This document shows, one piece after another, positions 53,353 to 63,760 of a stretch of DNA of 64,000 nucleotides. Both the position numbers and the translations under genes were made by a program. Numbering within the stretch: position 1 is the stretch's first letter; the number at the start of each line of letters is the position of its first letter. This DNA comes from Roseivirga sp. BDSF3-8 (GTDB lineage Bacteria; Bacteroidota; Bacteroidia; Cytophagales; Cyclobacteriaceae): contig NZ_JBGNFV010000001.1 in the NCBI RefSeq assembly GCF_041449215.1, positions 4,543,001 through 4,607,000 of the forward strand, written 5' to 3'. Below the pieces are notes generated by a model. The model saw only the letters and a list, made by a program, of their open reading frames with translations. It was not told the DNA's origin and made no database searches.

Positions 53353-55001
53353 AAAAGATCAGCTTCAACCTGCTTCTTGCAGGCATGGGTATATTTTGCG
53401 GCCTCAAGGCATCCGCCCAGACAAACCGCTATATGGTTTTTTTTACTGATAAAGATACCGCGGCATACGAAACAGCCGACCCCCTTACTTACTTGTCCCG
53501 GCGCTCACTCGATCGTCGTCAGGATCAGAACATCCAGTTAACCCCACGTGATTTTACAGTTAAGGAAAACTACCTGGATAGCGTAAGAGCCGGTGGCATG
53601 CAGGTTTTTGCCACCTCTCGCTGGCTTAATGCCTGTCTTGCCTCAGGAAATATAGACCAGGTAGAGATGCTGCAGGCAGCCCCCTATATAAGCCATATCG
53701 ACTATGTCGCCCCTCAGAATGTTCCGGAAAATGCACGGGTGGCTGATATCGGACGTAAATCGAAACGTAATAACCGGGGACAGAATGATGAGGTTACAGC
53801 CTACCAGAATAGCCTGCTTGGCATAGATATCATGCATGAGGACGGCTATAAAGGCGAAGGCATGCTGATAGCTGTAGTAGACGGCGGATTTGCAGGAGTA
53901 AACACCGCCGCGCCGTTCAGTCACCTTTTCTCGGAAGAGAAGGTGATAAAAGCCTATAATTTTGTCAATTACTCAGATAATATCTACGGCTTTACCGATC
54001 ACGGTAGCGAAGCCCTCAGCTGCATGGCTGCGCTAAGCGAGGGAGTGTATACCGGAGGTAGCCCCGATGCACATTATATGCTGCTCGTCAGCGAAGACGT
54101 TTCTTCCGAATACCGTATAGAAGAATATAACTGGATTCTGGCCGCAGAAATGGCAGACAGCGCCGGCGCAGACATTATCTCAACCTCACTCGGCTATAAT
54201 TACTTTAATGACCCTACCATGGACTACTCCCTGACTGATATGGACGGGGAGACTGCGGTGATCAGCGTTGGGTCCAACATAGCAGCAGAAACCGGCATGC
54301 TGCTGATTAGTTCTGCCGGTAACGAAGGCGATAATCCTAACTGGCGTACCATCGTTCCTCCTGCAGATGCTCCCAGCGTGCTGGCAGTAGGGTCTTTTTT
54401 CGGCAAAACCTTTGACCGTGCCGGGTTCAGTTCCATGGGGCCCACCACTGACGGCCGTATCAAGCCAGATGTAGTGGCTACAGGCTCCCCCGCTTACACG
54501 GTAAATCAGTTTGGAAATGCCACCCAAGCCTACGGAACCAGCTTTGCAGCGCCGATAGTGACCGGCCTTGCCGCAGGCTTCTGGCAGGCAAACCCTTCTT
54601 TGACGGCTAGTGAGGTAAAGGAGCGACTCATTCGCTCAGGTAATTCATACCTGGCACCTGACTCCCTGATCGGACACGGAGCACCCAACTACCAGCGAGC
54701 CCAGGAAAATATCGTCCTCAGCGATGGACTTGACCTGCCTGAAGAAGACATTATTCCCTACCCATATCCCAACCCACTCTCCGGAGGTATGCTCCACGTA
54801 CCTCTGACCGGATTTAATGACCATGAACTACAAGGGAGCCTCATAAGCAATGACGGGCGGCTGATGGTGAAGTTCGATGTTCAGAATGATGGTAAAGAAG
54901 CTGAGGAACAGATACAAATGGGCAATTTACCCGCTGGTATCTACCTGCTCACCCTAACCGGAAAGTCCCTTACCCGCCGGTACCGTATAGTGAAATACTG
55001 A
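53346..55001 (+). CDS. Subtilisin-like (S8) serine protease with T9SS sorting domain
   Basis: A 551-aa exported protease from ATG 53346, overlapping the lipoprotein stop. Signal peptide 1-24 (ending ASAQ), an inhibitor-like propeptide (about 25-125), and an S8 domain with D179 (AVVDGG), H219 (TDHGSE), N326 (SAGNEG) and S399 (YGTSFAAP). Residues 475-551 form a type IX sorting domain (PYPNPLSGG, GIYLLTLTG). Probably surface-bound or released after sorting. Confidence 0.92.
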   Translation: MVKKISFNLLLAGMGIFCGLKASAQTNRYMVFFTDKDTAAYETADPLTYLSRRSLDRRQDQNIQLTPRDFTVKENYLDSVRAGGMQVFATSRWLNACLASGNIDQVEMLQAAPYISHIDYVAPQNVPENARVADIGRKSKRNNRGQNDEVTAYQNSLLGIDIMHEDGYKGEGMLIAVVDGGFAGVNTAAPFSHLFSEEKVIKAYNFVNYSDNIYGFTDHGSEALSCMAALSEGVYTGGSPDAHYMLLVSEDVSSEYRIEEYNWILAAEMADSAGADIISTSLGYNYFNDPTMDYSLTDMDGETAVISVGSNIAAETGMLLISSAGNEGDNPNWRTIVPPADAPSVLAVGSFFGKTFDRAGFSSMGPTTDGRIKPDVVATGSPAYTVNQFGNATQAYGTSFAAPIVTGLAAGFWQANPSLTASEVKERLIRSGNSYLAPDSLIGHGAPNYQRAQENIVLSDGLDLPEEDIIPYPYPNPLSGGMLHVPLTGFNDHELQGSLISNDGRLMVKFDVQNDGKEAEEQIQMGNLPAGIYLLTLTGKSLTRRYRIVKY

Positions 55002-55042
55002 TCCTTTGTGCCGAACGGTTGCATCCCTGTCAAAAGCGGGGT

Positions 55043-55050
55043 TATATTTG
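55043..55050 (+). promoter_or_regulatory. Candidate -7 element directly before rpe
   Basis: TATATTTG is a perfect TAnnTTTG match ending five bases before the rpe ATG. If used, the transcript would be leaderless or nearly so. No TTTG at 19-21 bp upstream. Confidence 0.35.
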
Positions 55051-55054
55051 GTGC

Positions 55055-55702
55055 ATGAAACCATTGATCGCACCCTCCATCCTGGCTGCCGACTTTGCGA
55101 ACCTACAGTCGGAAATTACCATGCTTCACCAAAGCGAGGCAGACTACATTCACATTGATATTATGGATGGCATGTTCGTGCCTAATATCTCATTTGGGTT
55201 TCCTGTAATGAATGCCATTCGTGAGTTTACCGACAAGCCCTTCGATGTGCATCTTATGATAGAGGAGCCCGGCAGGTACCTTGAGGACTTCAAAAAGGCA
55301 GGAGCCGATCATATATACGTCCATTATGAAGCTTGCCCACATTTACACAGGGTATTGCAGCAAATCCGTGATCTGGGCTGTAAGACCGGTGTGGCCCTCA
55401 ATCCCCACACACCTGTTTCCCTGCTTGCTGACGTACTTCATGATACCGACCTCGTATGCATGATGTCTGTAAATCCGGGATTTGGCGGACAAAGCTTTAT
55501 CGAACATACCTATGAGAAGGTGCGGTCGTTAAGTAAAATGATAAAAGAGGCGGGCACGCAGACAAAAATTGAAATTGACGGTGGTGTAAATGCCAATAAT
55601 GCCGCAGACCTGGTGAAAGCCGGCGCCCATATACTTGTAGCCGGTAGCTTTGTATTCCGGTCAGATGACCCTGCCGCCACCATCCGCGATCTGAAAAACG
55701 CA
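55055..55702 (+). CDS. rpe: Ribulose-phosphate 3-epimerase
   Basis: A 215-aa TIM-barrel enzyme from ATG 55055 (the frame opens 12 codons earlier; family proteins start near KPLIAPSILAADFANL). The conserved stretch HIDIMDGMFVPN, the loop VNPGFGGQSFIE and IEIDGGVNANNA carry the metal and phosphate sites. It interconverts ribulose-5-phosphate and xylulose-5-phosphate and completes the pentose-phosphate set started by zwf, pgl and gnd. Its stop codon (TGA 55703-55705) overlaps the receptor start. Confidence 0.94.
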
Positions 55703-58113
55703 TGATAAAACGCATGGCTATGTTACGGGCCATCACCCTCGTGAGTGTGATGGTATGGCTGCTGCCTCTAGGGGCCAGTGCGCACCAGGGCGTAGGTGTG
55801 CTTAGCGGACGTACCATTACTGCCGAAGGCAAGGCACTGCCTGCGGTAAATATTTCTATCAGAGGCATAGGCATTGGTACCATTAGCAAAGAAAACGGTG
55901 CCTTTGAGCTGCGCCTGCCTGCCGGTGACAGCGTTAAGGTACTCTTTACCCACGTAGGCTATTACCCTACTGAAAAGGTGGTCAGGCTGAGAACCGGAGA
56001 GGAATACGTGCTGGAGGTGCAGATGCGTGAAGAGACCATGGTGCTCGAGCAGGTAGAAGTTGGCTCTGCCCGTGAAACAGAGCGCGAACAGGCCGGTGTC
56101 ACAAAGCTATCCCCCAAGAGCCTGGAAGAGATGCCTTCCCCTTTTGGAGATATAAGCAGGTTGCTCGCTACATTACCAGGGGTCATAGCCAATAACGAAC
56201 TTAGTTCCAGCTATACCGTACGAGGAGGAAATTTTGACGAAAACCTAGTATACGTAAACGGCATTCAGGTATATCGGCCATTCCTCATAAGGGCCGGACA
56301 GCAGGAAGGCCTTAGCTTTATTAACCCCGATCTCGTAGAAAGCATTGAGTTCAGTGCTGGCGGTTGGCAGCCCCGCTACGGTGATAAGCTATCCTCCAGT
56401 CTTACCGTTAACTACAAAAAGCCCGAAGAGCACGCCGCCAGTGTCTCCATCGGCCTGCTCGGTGGTCGTGGTCACGTGGAAGGCAAGGCTATGAACGGCC
56501 GTCTGCGTTACATCGGTGGCGTACGCCATAAGAACTCCCGCTATCTCCTTAACACCTTCGAAACCCAGGGCCAGTACCTTCCACGCTTTACCGATGGGCA
56601 GGCCTATGTTACCTACCAGCTTAAAAGAAGGGGTAATAAGCCGGTTACCGAACTATCTGCCCTCCTCAATTATGCGAGTAACCGCTATCTCGTAAGGCCC
56701 GAAGCCCGCGAAACCACATTTGGTACATTTAACCGTGTGCTAAGGCTGTTCGTGGCCTTTGACGGACAGGAGTTACTCGACTACGATACCTGGCAAACAG
56801 GGCTGAAGTTAAGCCACAATTACAGCGACCGGCTTAGGGTAGAGGCCATAGTGTCCGCCCTTACTACTCGAGAACGTGAATACATCGATCTGGAGGGAGG
56901 CTATCGTCTCTGTGATGTGAACAGAGACCCCAGTAGCCCCGGTTTTAACCAGTGCGTGGCCATCAGAGGAGTAGGTACAGAATATAATTACGCGCGAAAC
57001 CGCCTCGATGCCAACATCTACGCTGCAAACGTACAGACCTTTTATAACTGGAAAAAGACACAGACACTGCTGGCCGGAATAGGGTATCGCTATCAGGATG
57101 TAAGCGACCGTATTCGGGAATGGGGGTTCATTGATTCGGCTGATTTTGTTAAACTGGATGTCCCTATTCAGAATGATATCAGCCTGAATATTAACCGGTT
57201 TTCCGCATTTGTCCAGAATACCTCAGAAATAGGAGAGAGGCAGGTGCTCACCTACGGGGTAAGAGCCAACTATCTGGACGTAACCGGCCAGTTTTTACTC
57301 AGCCCGCGCCTGCAGTATAGCTACCACCTTCCCTGGGAGCGGGATGTCGTCTTTCGCTTTGCAACCGGTATTTACCGTCAGCCGCCATTTTACAGAGAGT
57401 TTCGTGATCGCAATGGCCAATTGCAGGAAAACGTAAAAGCACAATCCTCCCTGCATGTAATCAGTGGCGTCGACTATGACTTTAAGCTATGGAACAGGCC
57501 TTTTAAGTTCATCACAGAAGCATACTATAAGTACCTGTGGGATGTAAATACCTACGATGTCGATAATGTGCTCATCCGCTATTTTGCAGATAACACTACC
57601 AAAGCCTACGCTATAGGGGCAGACTTCAGGATATCCGGTGAGTTTATTCCCAATACCGACTCCTGGTTCAGCCTCGGACTTCTCAGAACGCGCGAAGATA
57701 TTGAAGATGACGGTCAGGACTTTATTCGTAGACCTTCAGACCAATTAGTGAATATAGGCATCTTTTTCCAGGATCACTTTCCCAGTGACCCTACCATACG
57801 AGTGAACGTAGGCGTATTTTTTGGCTCAGGTCTGCCCTTCGGACCTCCTAACGAGCCTCAGTATCGCAGCGCCCTCAATGGCGAGTCATACCAGCGCGTA
57901 GACGTAGGCTTTTCAAAGATTTTTTTATTGGATGATAATAGCGGGTTTGGACTCAAATCCATATGGGTCGGTGCTGATATCCTCAATATGCTGGGTACGG
58001 AAAATGCGATCTCCTACACCTGGATCAGAGATATTACCAATACAGAATTTGCCATCCCCAATTCATTATCGGCAAGGTTTTTGAATATCCGTATTGTAGG
58101 AAAGTTTAACTGA
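55702..58113 (+). CDS. TonB-dependent receptor with carboxypeptidase-regulatory-like N-terminal domain
   Basis: An 803-aa outer-membrane receptor. Signal peptide 1-27 (ending GASAH); CarboxypepD_reg-like domain about 30-115 (LSGRTITAEGKALPAVNISI); plug about 130-240 (LATLPGVIANNELSSSYTVRGG); and a 22-strand-type barrel to the end. No SusD partner follows. The ATGA overlap with rpe means coupled translation, though no metabolic link is obvious. It may use the TonB complex at 45499-47895. Confidence 0.93.
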   Translation: MIKRMAMLRAITLVSVMVWLLPLGASAHQGVGVLSGRTITAEGKALPAVNISIRGIGIGTISKENGAFELRLPAGDSVKVLFTHVGYYPTEKVVRLRTGEEYVLEVQMREETMVLEQVEVGSARETEREQAGVTKLSPKSLEEMPSPFGDISRLLATLPGVIANNELSSSYTVRGGNFDENLVYVNGIQVYRPFLIRAGQQEGLSFINPDLVESIEFSAGGWQPRYGDKLSSSLTVNYKKPEEHAASVSIGLLGGRGHVEGKAMNGRLRYIGGVRHKNSRYLLNTFETQGQYLPRFTDGQAYVTYQLKRRGNKPVTELSALLNYASNRYLVRPEARETTFGTFNRVLRLFVAFDGQELLDYDTWQTGLKLSHNYSDRLRVEAIVSALTTREREYIDLEGGYRLCDVNRDPSSPGFNQCVAIRGVGTEYNYARNRLDANIYAANVQTFYNWKKTQTLLAGIGYRYQDVSDRIREWGFIDSADFVKLDVPIQNDISLNINRFSAFVQNTSEIGERQVLTYGVRANYLDVTGQFLLSPRLQYSYHLPWERDVVFRFATGIYRQPPFYREFRDRNGQLQENVKAQSSLHVISGVDYDFKLWNRPFKFITEAYYKYLWDVNTYDVDNVLIRYFADNTTKAYAIGADFRISGEFIPNTDSWFSLGLLRTREDIEDDGQDFIRRPSDQLVNIGIFFQDHFPSDPTIRVNVGVFFGSGLPFGPPNEPQYRSALNGESYQRVDVGFSKIFLLDDNSGFGLKSIWVGADILNMLGTENAISYTWIRDITNTEFAIPNSLSARFLNIRIVGKFN

Positions 58114-58177
58114 TAGCTTCAGGTAGCCTCTTCCGCCTGTTTATGACATTAATGCATTCTCAAACTACGATAGAACA

Positions 58178-58765
58178 ATGAAACGTATATTTACCCTGAT
58201 GGCATTTTCACTGGCCCTGATGGCTGGTTTTAGCTGTGCCAAACGTACGGTTACCCGTGTGAACCCTGATGAGCAGATAGACCTCAGTGGCCGATGGAAT
58301 GATACTGACAGTAAGCTGGTGGCTAGTGAAATGACCAGCGACGTGTTAAATCGTCCCTGGATAGACGAGCACCGCTCTTCTACCGGTAAAAAACCGGTCA
58401 TCATAGTAGGCGCCATCACCAACCGTACCCACGAGCATATTGAACCTGAGAACTTCGTGAAGGACATCGAGCGCGAGTTTATCAATACCGGTGCTGTGCG
58501 TGTGGTACAGGACGCCTCTTTTAGAGAGCGCATCCGTGAGGAGCGTGCCGACCAGAATGAATTCGCCTCACAGGAAACAGCGAAAGCCTGGGGTAAGGAG
58601 CTGGGCGCCGACTATATCATGTTCGGTACTATTAACAGCACTGTAGACGAATACAATAAAAAGAAGGTCGTAAACTATAAGGTTAACCTTGAACTTACCA
58701 ACCTTGAAACCAACGAAAAAGTATGGATTGGTGATAAGGAGATCAAAAAGTATATCACTAACTGA
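58178..58765 (+). CDS. LpoB-like lipoprotein (penicillin-binding protein activator family)
   Basis: A 195-aa lipoprotein (lipobox GFSC, Cys20) with an LpoB-type alpha/beta domain: IIVGAITNRTHEHI, FVKDIEREFINTGAVRVV and GADYIMFGTI. LpoB activates PBP1b in enterobacteria; the same activity in Bacteroidetes is not shown. The next gene, another lipoprotein, starts after five bases. Confidence 0.88.
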   Translation: MKRIFTLMAFSLALMAGFSCAKRTVTRVNPDEQIDLSGRWNDTDSKLVASEMTSDVLNRPWIDEHRSSTGKKPVIIVGAITNRTHEHIEPENFVKDIEREFINTGAVRVVQDASFRERIREERADQNEFASQETAKAWGKELGADYIMFGTINSTVDEYNKKKVVNYKVNLELTNLETNEKVWIGDKEIKKYITN

Positions 58766-58770
58766 TAGGG

Positions 58771-60195
58771 ATGAAGGTTCGCTATAGTTGGTTGATCCTG
58801 TTACTGGCATGGTTCCAGGTATCCTGTAAAACGTACTATCAGGCTAATCACAAGTTTAACCTGAGCTACGAAGCAGGAAATATGGAAGCGGCTGACCGTA
58901 TCCTGGAGAAAAACAAGAAGATGGCTAAAAGCAATGCCAAACTCTTATACTTCATGAACAGGGGGTTAGTCAGTTCCATGCTTGGTAACTATGAGGAAAG
59001 TAATACCTACTTTGAGCGGGCCTATGTGCTGGCTGAAGATTATCGTAAAAACCCCTTTCAGGTAGCGGCTTCCTTCCTGGTGAATCCTAAGCTGGTGGAC
59101 TACCAGGGGGAGGACCACGAAATACTGTTCATAAACTATTATAAAGCCCTCAATTACCTCTACCTGAATGACCCGGAAGCTGCCCTCGTAGAGGTACGGC
59201 GAATGGAAATTCTGCTTAACCGGCTTAGTGATAAGTATAGCAGCGATAAGAAGTTTCAGCGGGATGCTTTTATACACCTGCTCATGGGGCTTATATACGA
59301 TGCTAACGATGAGTATAATGATGCCTTCATTGCGTATAGGAATGCCTATGAAGTATACAGTGAAGATTATCTGGATATGTTTGGCCTCGGAGTCCCCGAG
59401 CAGCTAAAAGAAGACCTCCTTCGAACAGCCTATCTCAGTGGATTGAGAAGCGAACTTGCTTTTTACGAAGAGGCTTTTCATACCGATTATGTACATAAGC
59501 CTGAGCAGGGCGGCGAACTCATCATGCTGTGGAATAACGGCCTCGGCCCGGTCAAATCTGAGTGGGGACTCAATTTTACTGTCGTCCATGGGCAGAATGG
59601 GCTGGTGACTTTCGTAAATGAGAGCCAGAATATGAGTTTTCCTTTCATGCTCGGCAGTAATAACGACGAGGACAAAAAGACCACCCTGGAAAGGTTGGAG
59701 TTTTTCCGGGTGGTTTTTCCCAGGTACGTGGAAAGGCAGGAGGTATTCACCAGGGGAGAGATCCTGGCGAATGGCCGGCACTATAAACTGGAAAAGGCTG
59801 AAGACATTAATGCCATTGCTTTTAAAACCCTGCAGCAACGTATGGCCAAAGAACTTTCTCAGGGCTTATTACGTGCAGCCCTGAAGAAAGGGGCAGAGTA
59901 TGCCTTGCGTGAGGAAGATGAAACTATGGGCAGTATACTAGGTATTATTAATGCTGTGACCGAACAGGCCGATACTCGAAACTGGCAGACTATTCCACAC
60001 TCAATATACTATACCCGGGTGCCCATGCAGCCCGGCCAGCAAGATGTATCCATGGTCCTGCGTTCCGAAAAGGGCAGGGAAGACGTGCGCCAGTTTACAT
60101 TTACTATTAAAGAGGGAAAGACCACCTTCTTTAGTTTTCGCTCGCTTGAGGCTTCCTACTCCCCCTCTTCATACTATAGCACCGCTCCTAATTAA
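58771..60195 (+). CDS. TPR-like lipoprotein, COG3014-like, neighbour of LpoB
   Basis: A 474-aa lipoprotein (lipobox VSCK, Cys19). Residues 25-250 are helical TPR-like repeats (LYFMNRGLVSSMLGNYEESNTYF, LMGLIYDANDEYNDAFIAYRNA), and the rest is beta-rich. The pairing with an LpoB homologue fits a COG3014-type family seen near lpoB in other bacteria (from memory). Likely periplasmic, perhaps in cell-wall control. Confidence 0.75.
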   Translation: MKVRYSWLILLLAWFQVSCKTYYQANHKFNLSYEAGNMEAADRILEKNKKMAKSNAKLLYFMNRGLVSSMLGNYEESNTYFERAYVLAEDYRKNPFQVAASFLVNPKLVDYQGEDHEILFINYYKALNYLYLNDPEAALVEVRRMEILLNRLSDKYSSDKKFQRDAFIHLLMGLIYDANDEYNDAFIAYRNAYEVYSEDYLDMFGLGVPEQLKEDLLRTAYLSGLRSELAFYEEAFHTDYVHKPEQGGELIMLWNNGLGPVKSEWGLNFTVVHGQNGLVTFVNESQNMSFPFMLGSNNDEDKKTTLERLEFFRVVFPRYVERQEVFTRGEILANGRHYKLEKAEDINAIAFKTLQQRMAKELSQGLLRAALKKGAEYALREEDETMGSILGIINAVTEQADTRNWQTIPHSIYYTRVPMQPGQQDVSMVLRSEKGREDVRQFTFTIKEGKTTFFSFRSLEASYSPSSYYSTAPN

Positions 60196-60813
60196 GCACT
60201 ACGCATAGGGTTTTTATGAAGTTTTATGCTTCTAAAGTCCTGGCTTGTAGCTTTTTGTGTTTGGCTCTGTAATTATTCTCTTGTATTTTTTTATTTTTTA
60301 AGCCCGTATTTGGAATAACTTATCATTCCATTTTTTTTAATCAGCGCTGAGCAAAACCCTTTTTATACCGTTTATAGTCCGTCATTATCCTATCATGTGG
60401 TTTTATCCCCCAATCTGGTTGATTACCAGAACATAAGGAACAAAACACGTGACATTTGTATTATAAATATGTGTAGTATTTGTTGTAATATTTTTATTGA
60501 AATTGGTTGATGATTTTACTATTCTTGTATTGAATTAGATGATTTATTGAATGTGTTTTCTATCAACCAGAATTAAATTGCCTATGAACAAAATAAACAT
60601 GAAAGCCTAAATCGTGATTAATGTCCGGGCCTCTTCTACAGTTCCGGGAACTACGAATTCAGTACCGCAGCCACTTTTTAACCGATCATTTCTGCGGTTT
60701 TCACATATTCTTTTTTTTAAGGTCTGGCAGAGGAAGACGGATGGCATCTATTTTTTCCTTGACCGTTTCAGGCCGGTATTTTTTCATATTATTAACCTAA
60801 CCTTGATACCCTA
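60196..60813. other. 618-bp AT-rich non-coding region
   Basis: Very AT-rich, no credible ORF. A 66-codon open frame (60614-60814) has a biased composition and no start signal. A small inverted repeat (TCTGGT/ACCAGA, 60414-60430) is present. It precedes the 969-aa sorted protein, as a similar gap precedes the 940-aa esterase. Confidence 0.55.
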
Positions 60814-63723
60814 ATGCAATCCATATGCAATAAGATTTACTTCTTAATTATCCTATTTATTATCATAGCATCGCCTTCCTGGTCTCAGGACAATACCATA
60901 CTGCGTATTGAGAACGTGAGAACAGGATGGAATAAACTTAAACTGGGAAATAATCCCACCTCCTTCTGGAGTCCCAAAGTAGACGTGTACTCAGGCGGAA
61001 ACACCCACCTTGAGGTAGAATTCCGCATACCGGAAGGAAACCCCGACCTGGCCAAACTTCAGATCAGACCTAACGGCTACGGAGCAAATCCGGTCACATT
61101 CGGGGCTTACGCCCCTGCAGGCTTCTCTTATGGGGATACCTGGTACTTGCTGAGTATTCCTCTGGCTGATTTTGACCCGGCCATTAACCTGTCCCAGCTA
61201 AACCTGCTCCAGCTTCCTTACAGTAATAATGCCTCACCCTTTGTCATGGAAATACGCTCTGTTACTTTCACCGGTGGCAGCACCCCCTACCTGTGGTACG
61301 GTGAGGACAAGCGGAATATCATTCATGATGGCCAGGCAGGTCCGGGACAAATGGCGGCAGCCAATGAGCATGAATACTACCTTGAGTACCACGTGGATCT
61401 ATCAGGAAAGAAATATACCAATGCATACTACTCCACCTATTACACAGGCAGGACCGCTAAGTGTCAGGAAGCCCTGATTACCGCTGTGCTCGATGGCAGT
61501 ACCGAACTGGTGCAGGCACCCGCAGAGGCTGTTGTAAGCTGTCAGTTTGTGCCAGGTACCTATCAGGTGAGTAGTACGCATTCAGATGGCCGTCCTTTAA
61601 CAGGAAGTTTTACTATTCCACCATCAGAACCTCTTGTAGCGGCTACCACCCTTACCCCCCCGGATGGTACGAATAATGGAAACCTTAAAGTTACCCTGAG
61701 TGGTGGCACAGGCAGTTACTTTAATTTTGATGGCTATAATTATGAAATCATCACAGACAGTGCGGAGAACTTTACCAACGGTATAGTGGTAGGCTCTGCG
61801 TATGGTGAGGATTTCTCTAATATACAGACTGACCTGGAGGGGAATATCTATTTGGTATATAATGATACGCTTCAGAAGCGCACACCGGAGGGCGCTTTGT
61901 TATGGCAGACCGCGCTTAACACCGGAGGTATCTATGGAAAAGAATTGATTTATACCGATCCGGTAGGCAATACGTATATTACCGGCAGGTCGAACCCCGG
62001 CTTTTCGATCAAGGACTATTATGCAGGTAATGATGAGGTTACCGCATACCTATGCCGTATCAATTCAGCAGGTAATCCCGATTGGATCCGTAAGATAGAT
62101 ATAGAAAGTGTATCCTCCCTTAAAGGAGATGGAAAGGGACACCTTTATGTCTCTAATCTCCGGGCTGATATATACAAGTTTACCATAGATGGGCGCCTGC
62201 TTTGGCAGCAGGGGACAGTTTCAAGCTACAATTCAGGCTCAGGTTTTTCCGATTTGACCATTGATGAGGAAAGTAATATCTACCTAGGTACCACTATGGA
62301 TATTTATGCCACTTATGGAGGAGTGGAGGTGCCCGATTTTGATAATGCGAAGGAGAACCTTTCCGTTATGGTGATCAAACTGGATAAAAATGGTAATGTG
62401 CAATGGTTTAAGCCCCTGGCATACGCTTCAGATGTACGCGGGCTTGAATGGTCAAGTATCGGGACCATTCACATCATCAAGACACACTATATACCTGTGA
62501 TCATGGGGACAATGAGTGCCATAGGGTACCTAGAAGTTATAGATACAGATGGTAATGAAATATATCAGCATGAAGTAACTACCGGCATATTTTCAACGGT
62601 GACATCCATCACCGCTGACCCGGCCGGCTACGTTTATATCGGGGCTAACCCCAATGTCATCACTAAGGTCGATCCTTTGGGCTTCGAAATAAATAAGATC
62701 CGGATGCCTACCCAGTATTATTACGCTGCCACTCCCTTCCTCACCTCAAACAGGCAGGGCGATATTGTGATGGCAGCTATTGGGGATGGTTATTGGGAAG
62801 AATTTCTGCCAGGCATGCCATACAATAGCCTGTTTATAGCCAGGCTTGAGCCAGCCAGTACGTATAATATTAATCTGTATCCTACAGCGACCATGGCATA
62901 TTACGAAATGGAAGACGCCAGGGGAAACAGAGTTTCAGAAGAGATCAACTTTACTGGTAGCAGCATTACCGGAATCAATGCCCGCCTCGAGGCAGGAGCT
63001 TATGAAGTAAAGTGGAAACCACCCTATTCAGACGTTTCAGGCTACGAAGTATACCGCAAGGCAGGTAATGAGTACAAAGTAGTAGGCAGAACAGGGCCTT
63101 CTGAAACCACCTTTGCCGATTACACCGTACAGGAAGGTGAAAAGCCGGAATATAAAGTGAAAGCACTGGTAGCCCATGGCGAACGCCTTAGCAACCCTCA
63201 CAGTCCTGTTGAGCTGACCGCTTTAACTTCTGCAGGAGGTAAAGTACAGTTACAGTGGCGTCCATATACCGGCTATGAAAAACCTGTATATACATTGTAC
63301 CGGGGCACCAGTGCCTATGATATGAAGAAAGTAGCTCAGGTTAAGCCAGGCACTGTTACATTTACCGATCAGCTCCCTGATGAAGGTACGTATATGTACC
63401 GGATGGATGTTAGGGAAGCTAAGCATAAGGAAATGGAGGCCAGCATGTCCAACCTGGTGCAGGTACAGATAGGCCCCTCATCCGAAAGACTCTCTGAGGT
63501 GTGGCCAAATCCGGCTCTTGGTGCGGTTAACTGCAGATACGACGGCAGAAGCGCTGACAATACGCTTCAACTTACAGATGTAAACGGCCGGATATTGAAG
63601 ACTTACCGTAATATTGATCCTAATGGTCATACGGTAGATAGAGGAGACCTTTCAGAGGGAGTCTACCTTCTCACATTCGAAGACCAGGAGGGTACCCTGA
63701 CCGACAGGGTGATTTTTCGATAA
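60814..63723 (+). CDS. Large secreted protein with T9SS sorting domain, beta-propeller-like repeats and Fn3-like modules
   Basis: A 969-aa exported protein. Signal peptide 1-25 (ending SWSQ); an N-terminal beta-sandwich of about 26-160 that looks carbohydrate-binding; a region of about 320-690 with propeller-type repeats (NIYLVYND, GHLYVSNL, GYVYIGAN); Fn3-like modules about 720-890; and a type IX sorting domain at the end (VWPNPALG, GVYLLTFED). No catalytic motif is evident, so it is more likely adhesive or binding. Confidence 0.8.
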   Translation: MQSICNKIYFLIILFIIIASPSWSQDNTILRIENVRTGWNKLKLGNNPTSFWSPKVDVYSGGNTHLEVEFRIPEGNPDLAKLQIRPNGYGANPVTFGAYAPAGFSYGDTWYLLSIPLADFDPAINLSQLNLLQLPYSNNASPFVMEIRSVTFTGGSTPYLWYGEDKRNIIHDGQAGPGQMAAANEHEYYLEYHVDLSGKKYTNAYYSTYYTGRTAKCQEALITAVLDGSTELVQAPAEAVVSCQFVPGTYQVSSTHSDGRPLTGSFTIPPSEPLVAATTLTPPDGTNNGNLKVTLSGGTGSYFNFDGYNYEIITDSAENFTNGIVVGSAYGEDFSNIQTDLEGNIYLVYNDTLQKRTPEGALLWQTALNTGGIYGKELIYTDPVGNTYITGRSNPGFSIKDYYAGNDEVTAYLCRINSAGNPDWIRKIDIESVSSLKGDGKGHLYVSNLRADIYKFTIDGRLLWQQGTVSSYNSGSGFSDLTIDEESNIYLGTTMDIYATYGGVEVPDFDNAKENLSVMVIKLDKNGNVQWFKPLAYASDVRGLEWSSIGTIHIIKTHYIPVIMGTMSAIGYLEVIDTDGNEIYQHEVTTGIFSTVTSITADPAGYVYIGANPNVITKVDPLGFEINKIRMPTQYYYAATPFLTSNRQGDIVMAAIGDGYWEEFLPGMPYNSLFIARLEPASTYNINLYPTATMAYYEMEDARGNRVSEEINFTGSSITGINARLEAGAYEVKWKPPYSDVSGYEVYRKAGNEYKVVGRTGPSETTFADYTVQEGEKPEYKVKALVAHGERLSNPHSPVELTALTSAGGKVQLQWRPYTGYEKPVYTLYRGTSAYDMKKVAQVKPGTVTFTDQLPDEGTYMYRMDVREAKHKEMEASMSNLVQVQIGPSSERLSEVWPNPALGAVNCRYDGRSADNTLQLTDVNGRILKTYRNIDPNGHTVDRGDLSEGVYLLTFEDQEGTLTDRVIFR

Positions 63724-63732
63724 CCATTTTAG

Positions 63733-63760
63733 AGGCCAGGCTGTTGCCTGGCCTTATTTT
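63733..63760 (+). terminator. Rho-independent terminator after the 969-aa protein
   Basis: A perfect 9-bp stem (AGGCCAGGC with GCCTGGCCT), loop TGTT, followed by a T-rich tract. The remaining 240 bases to the window end show no convincing gene. Confidence 0.85.

Noticed and set aside
60614-60814. 66-codon frame just before the 969-aa protein
   Set aside because: Starts without a credible signal in an AT-rich gap and shows no conserved pattern.
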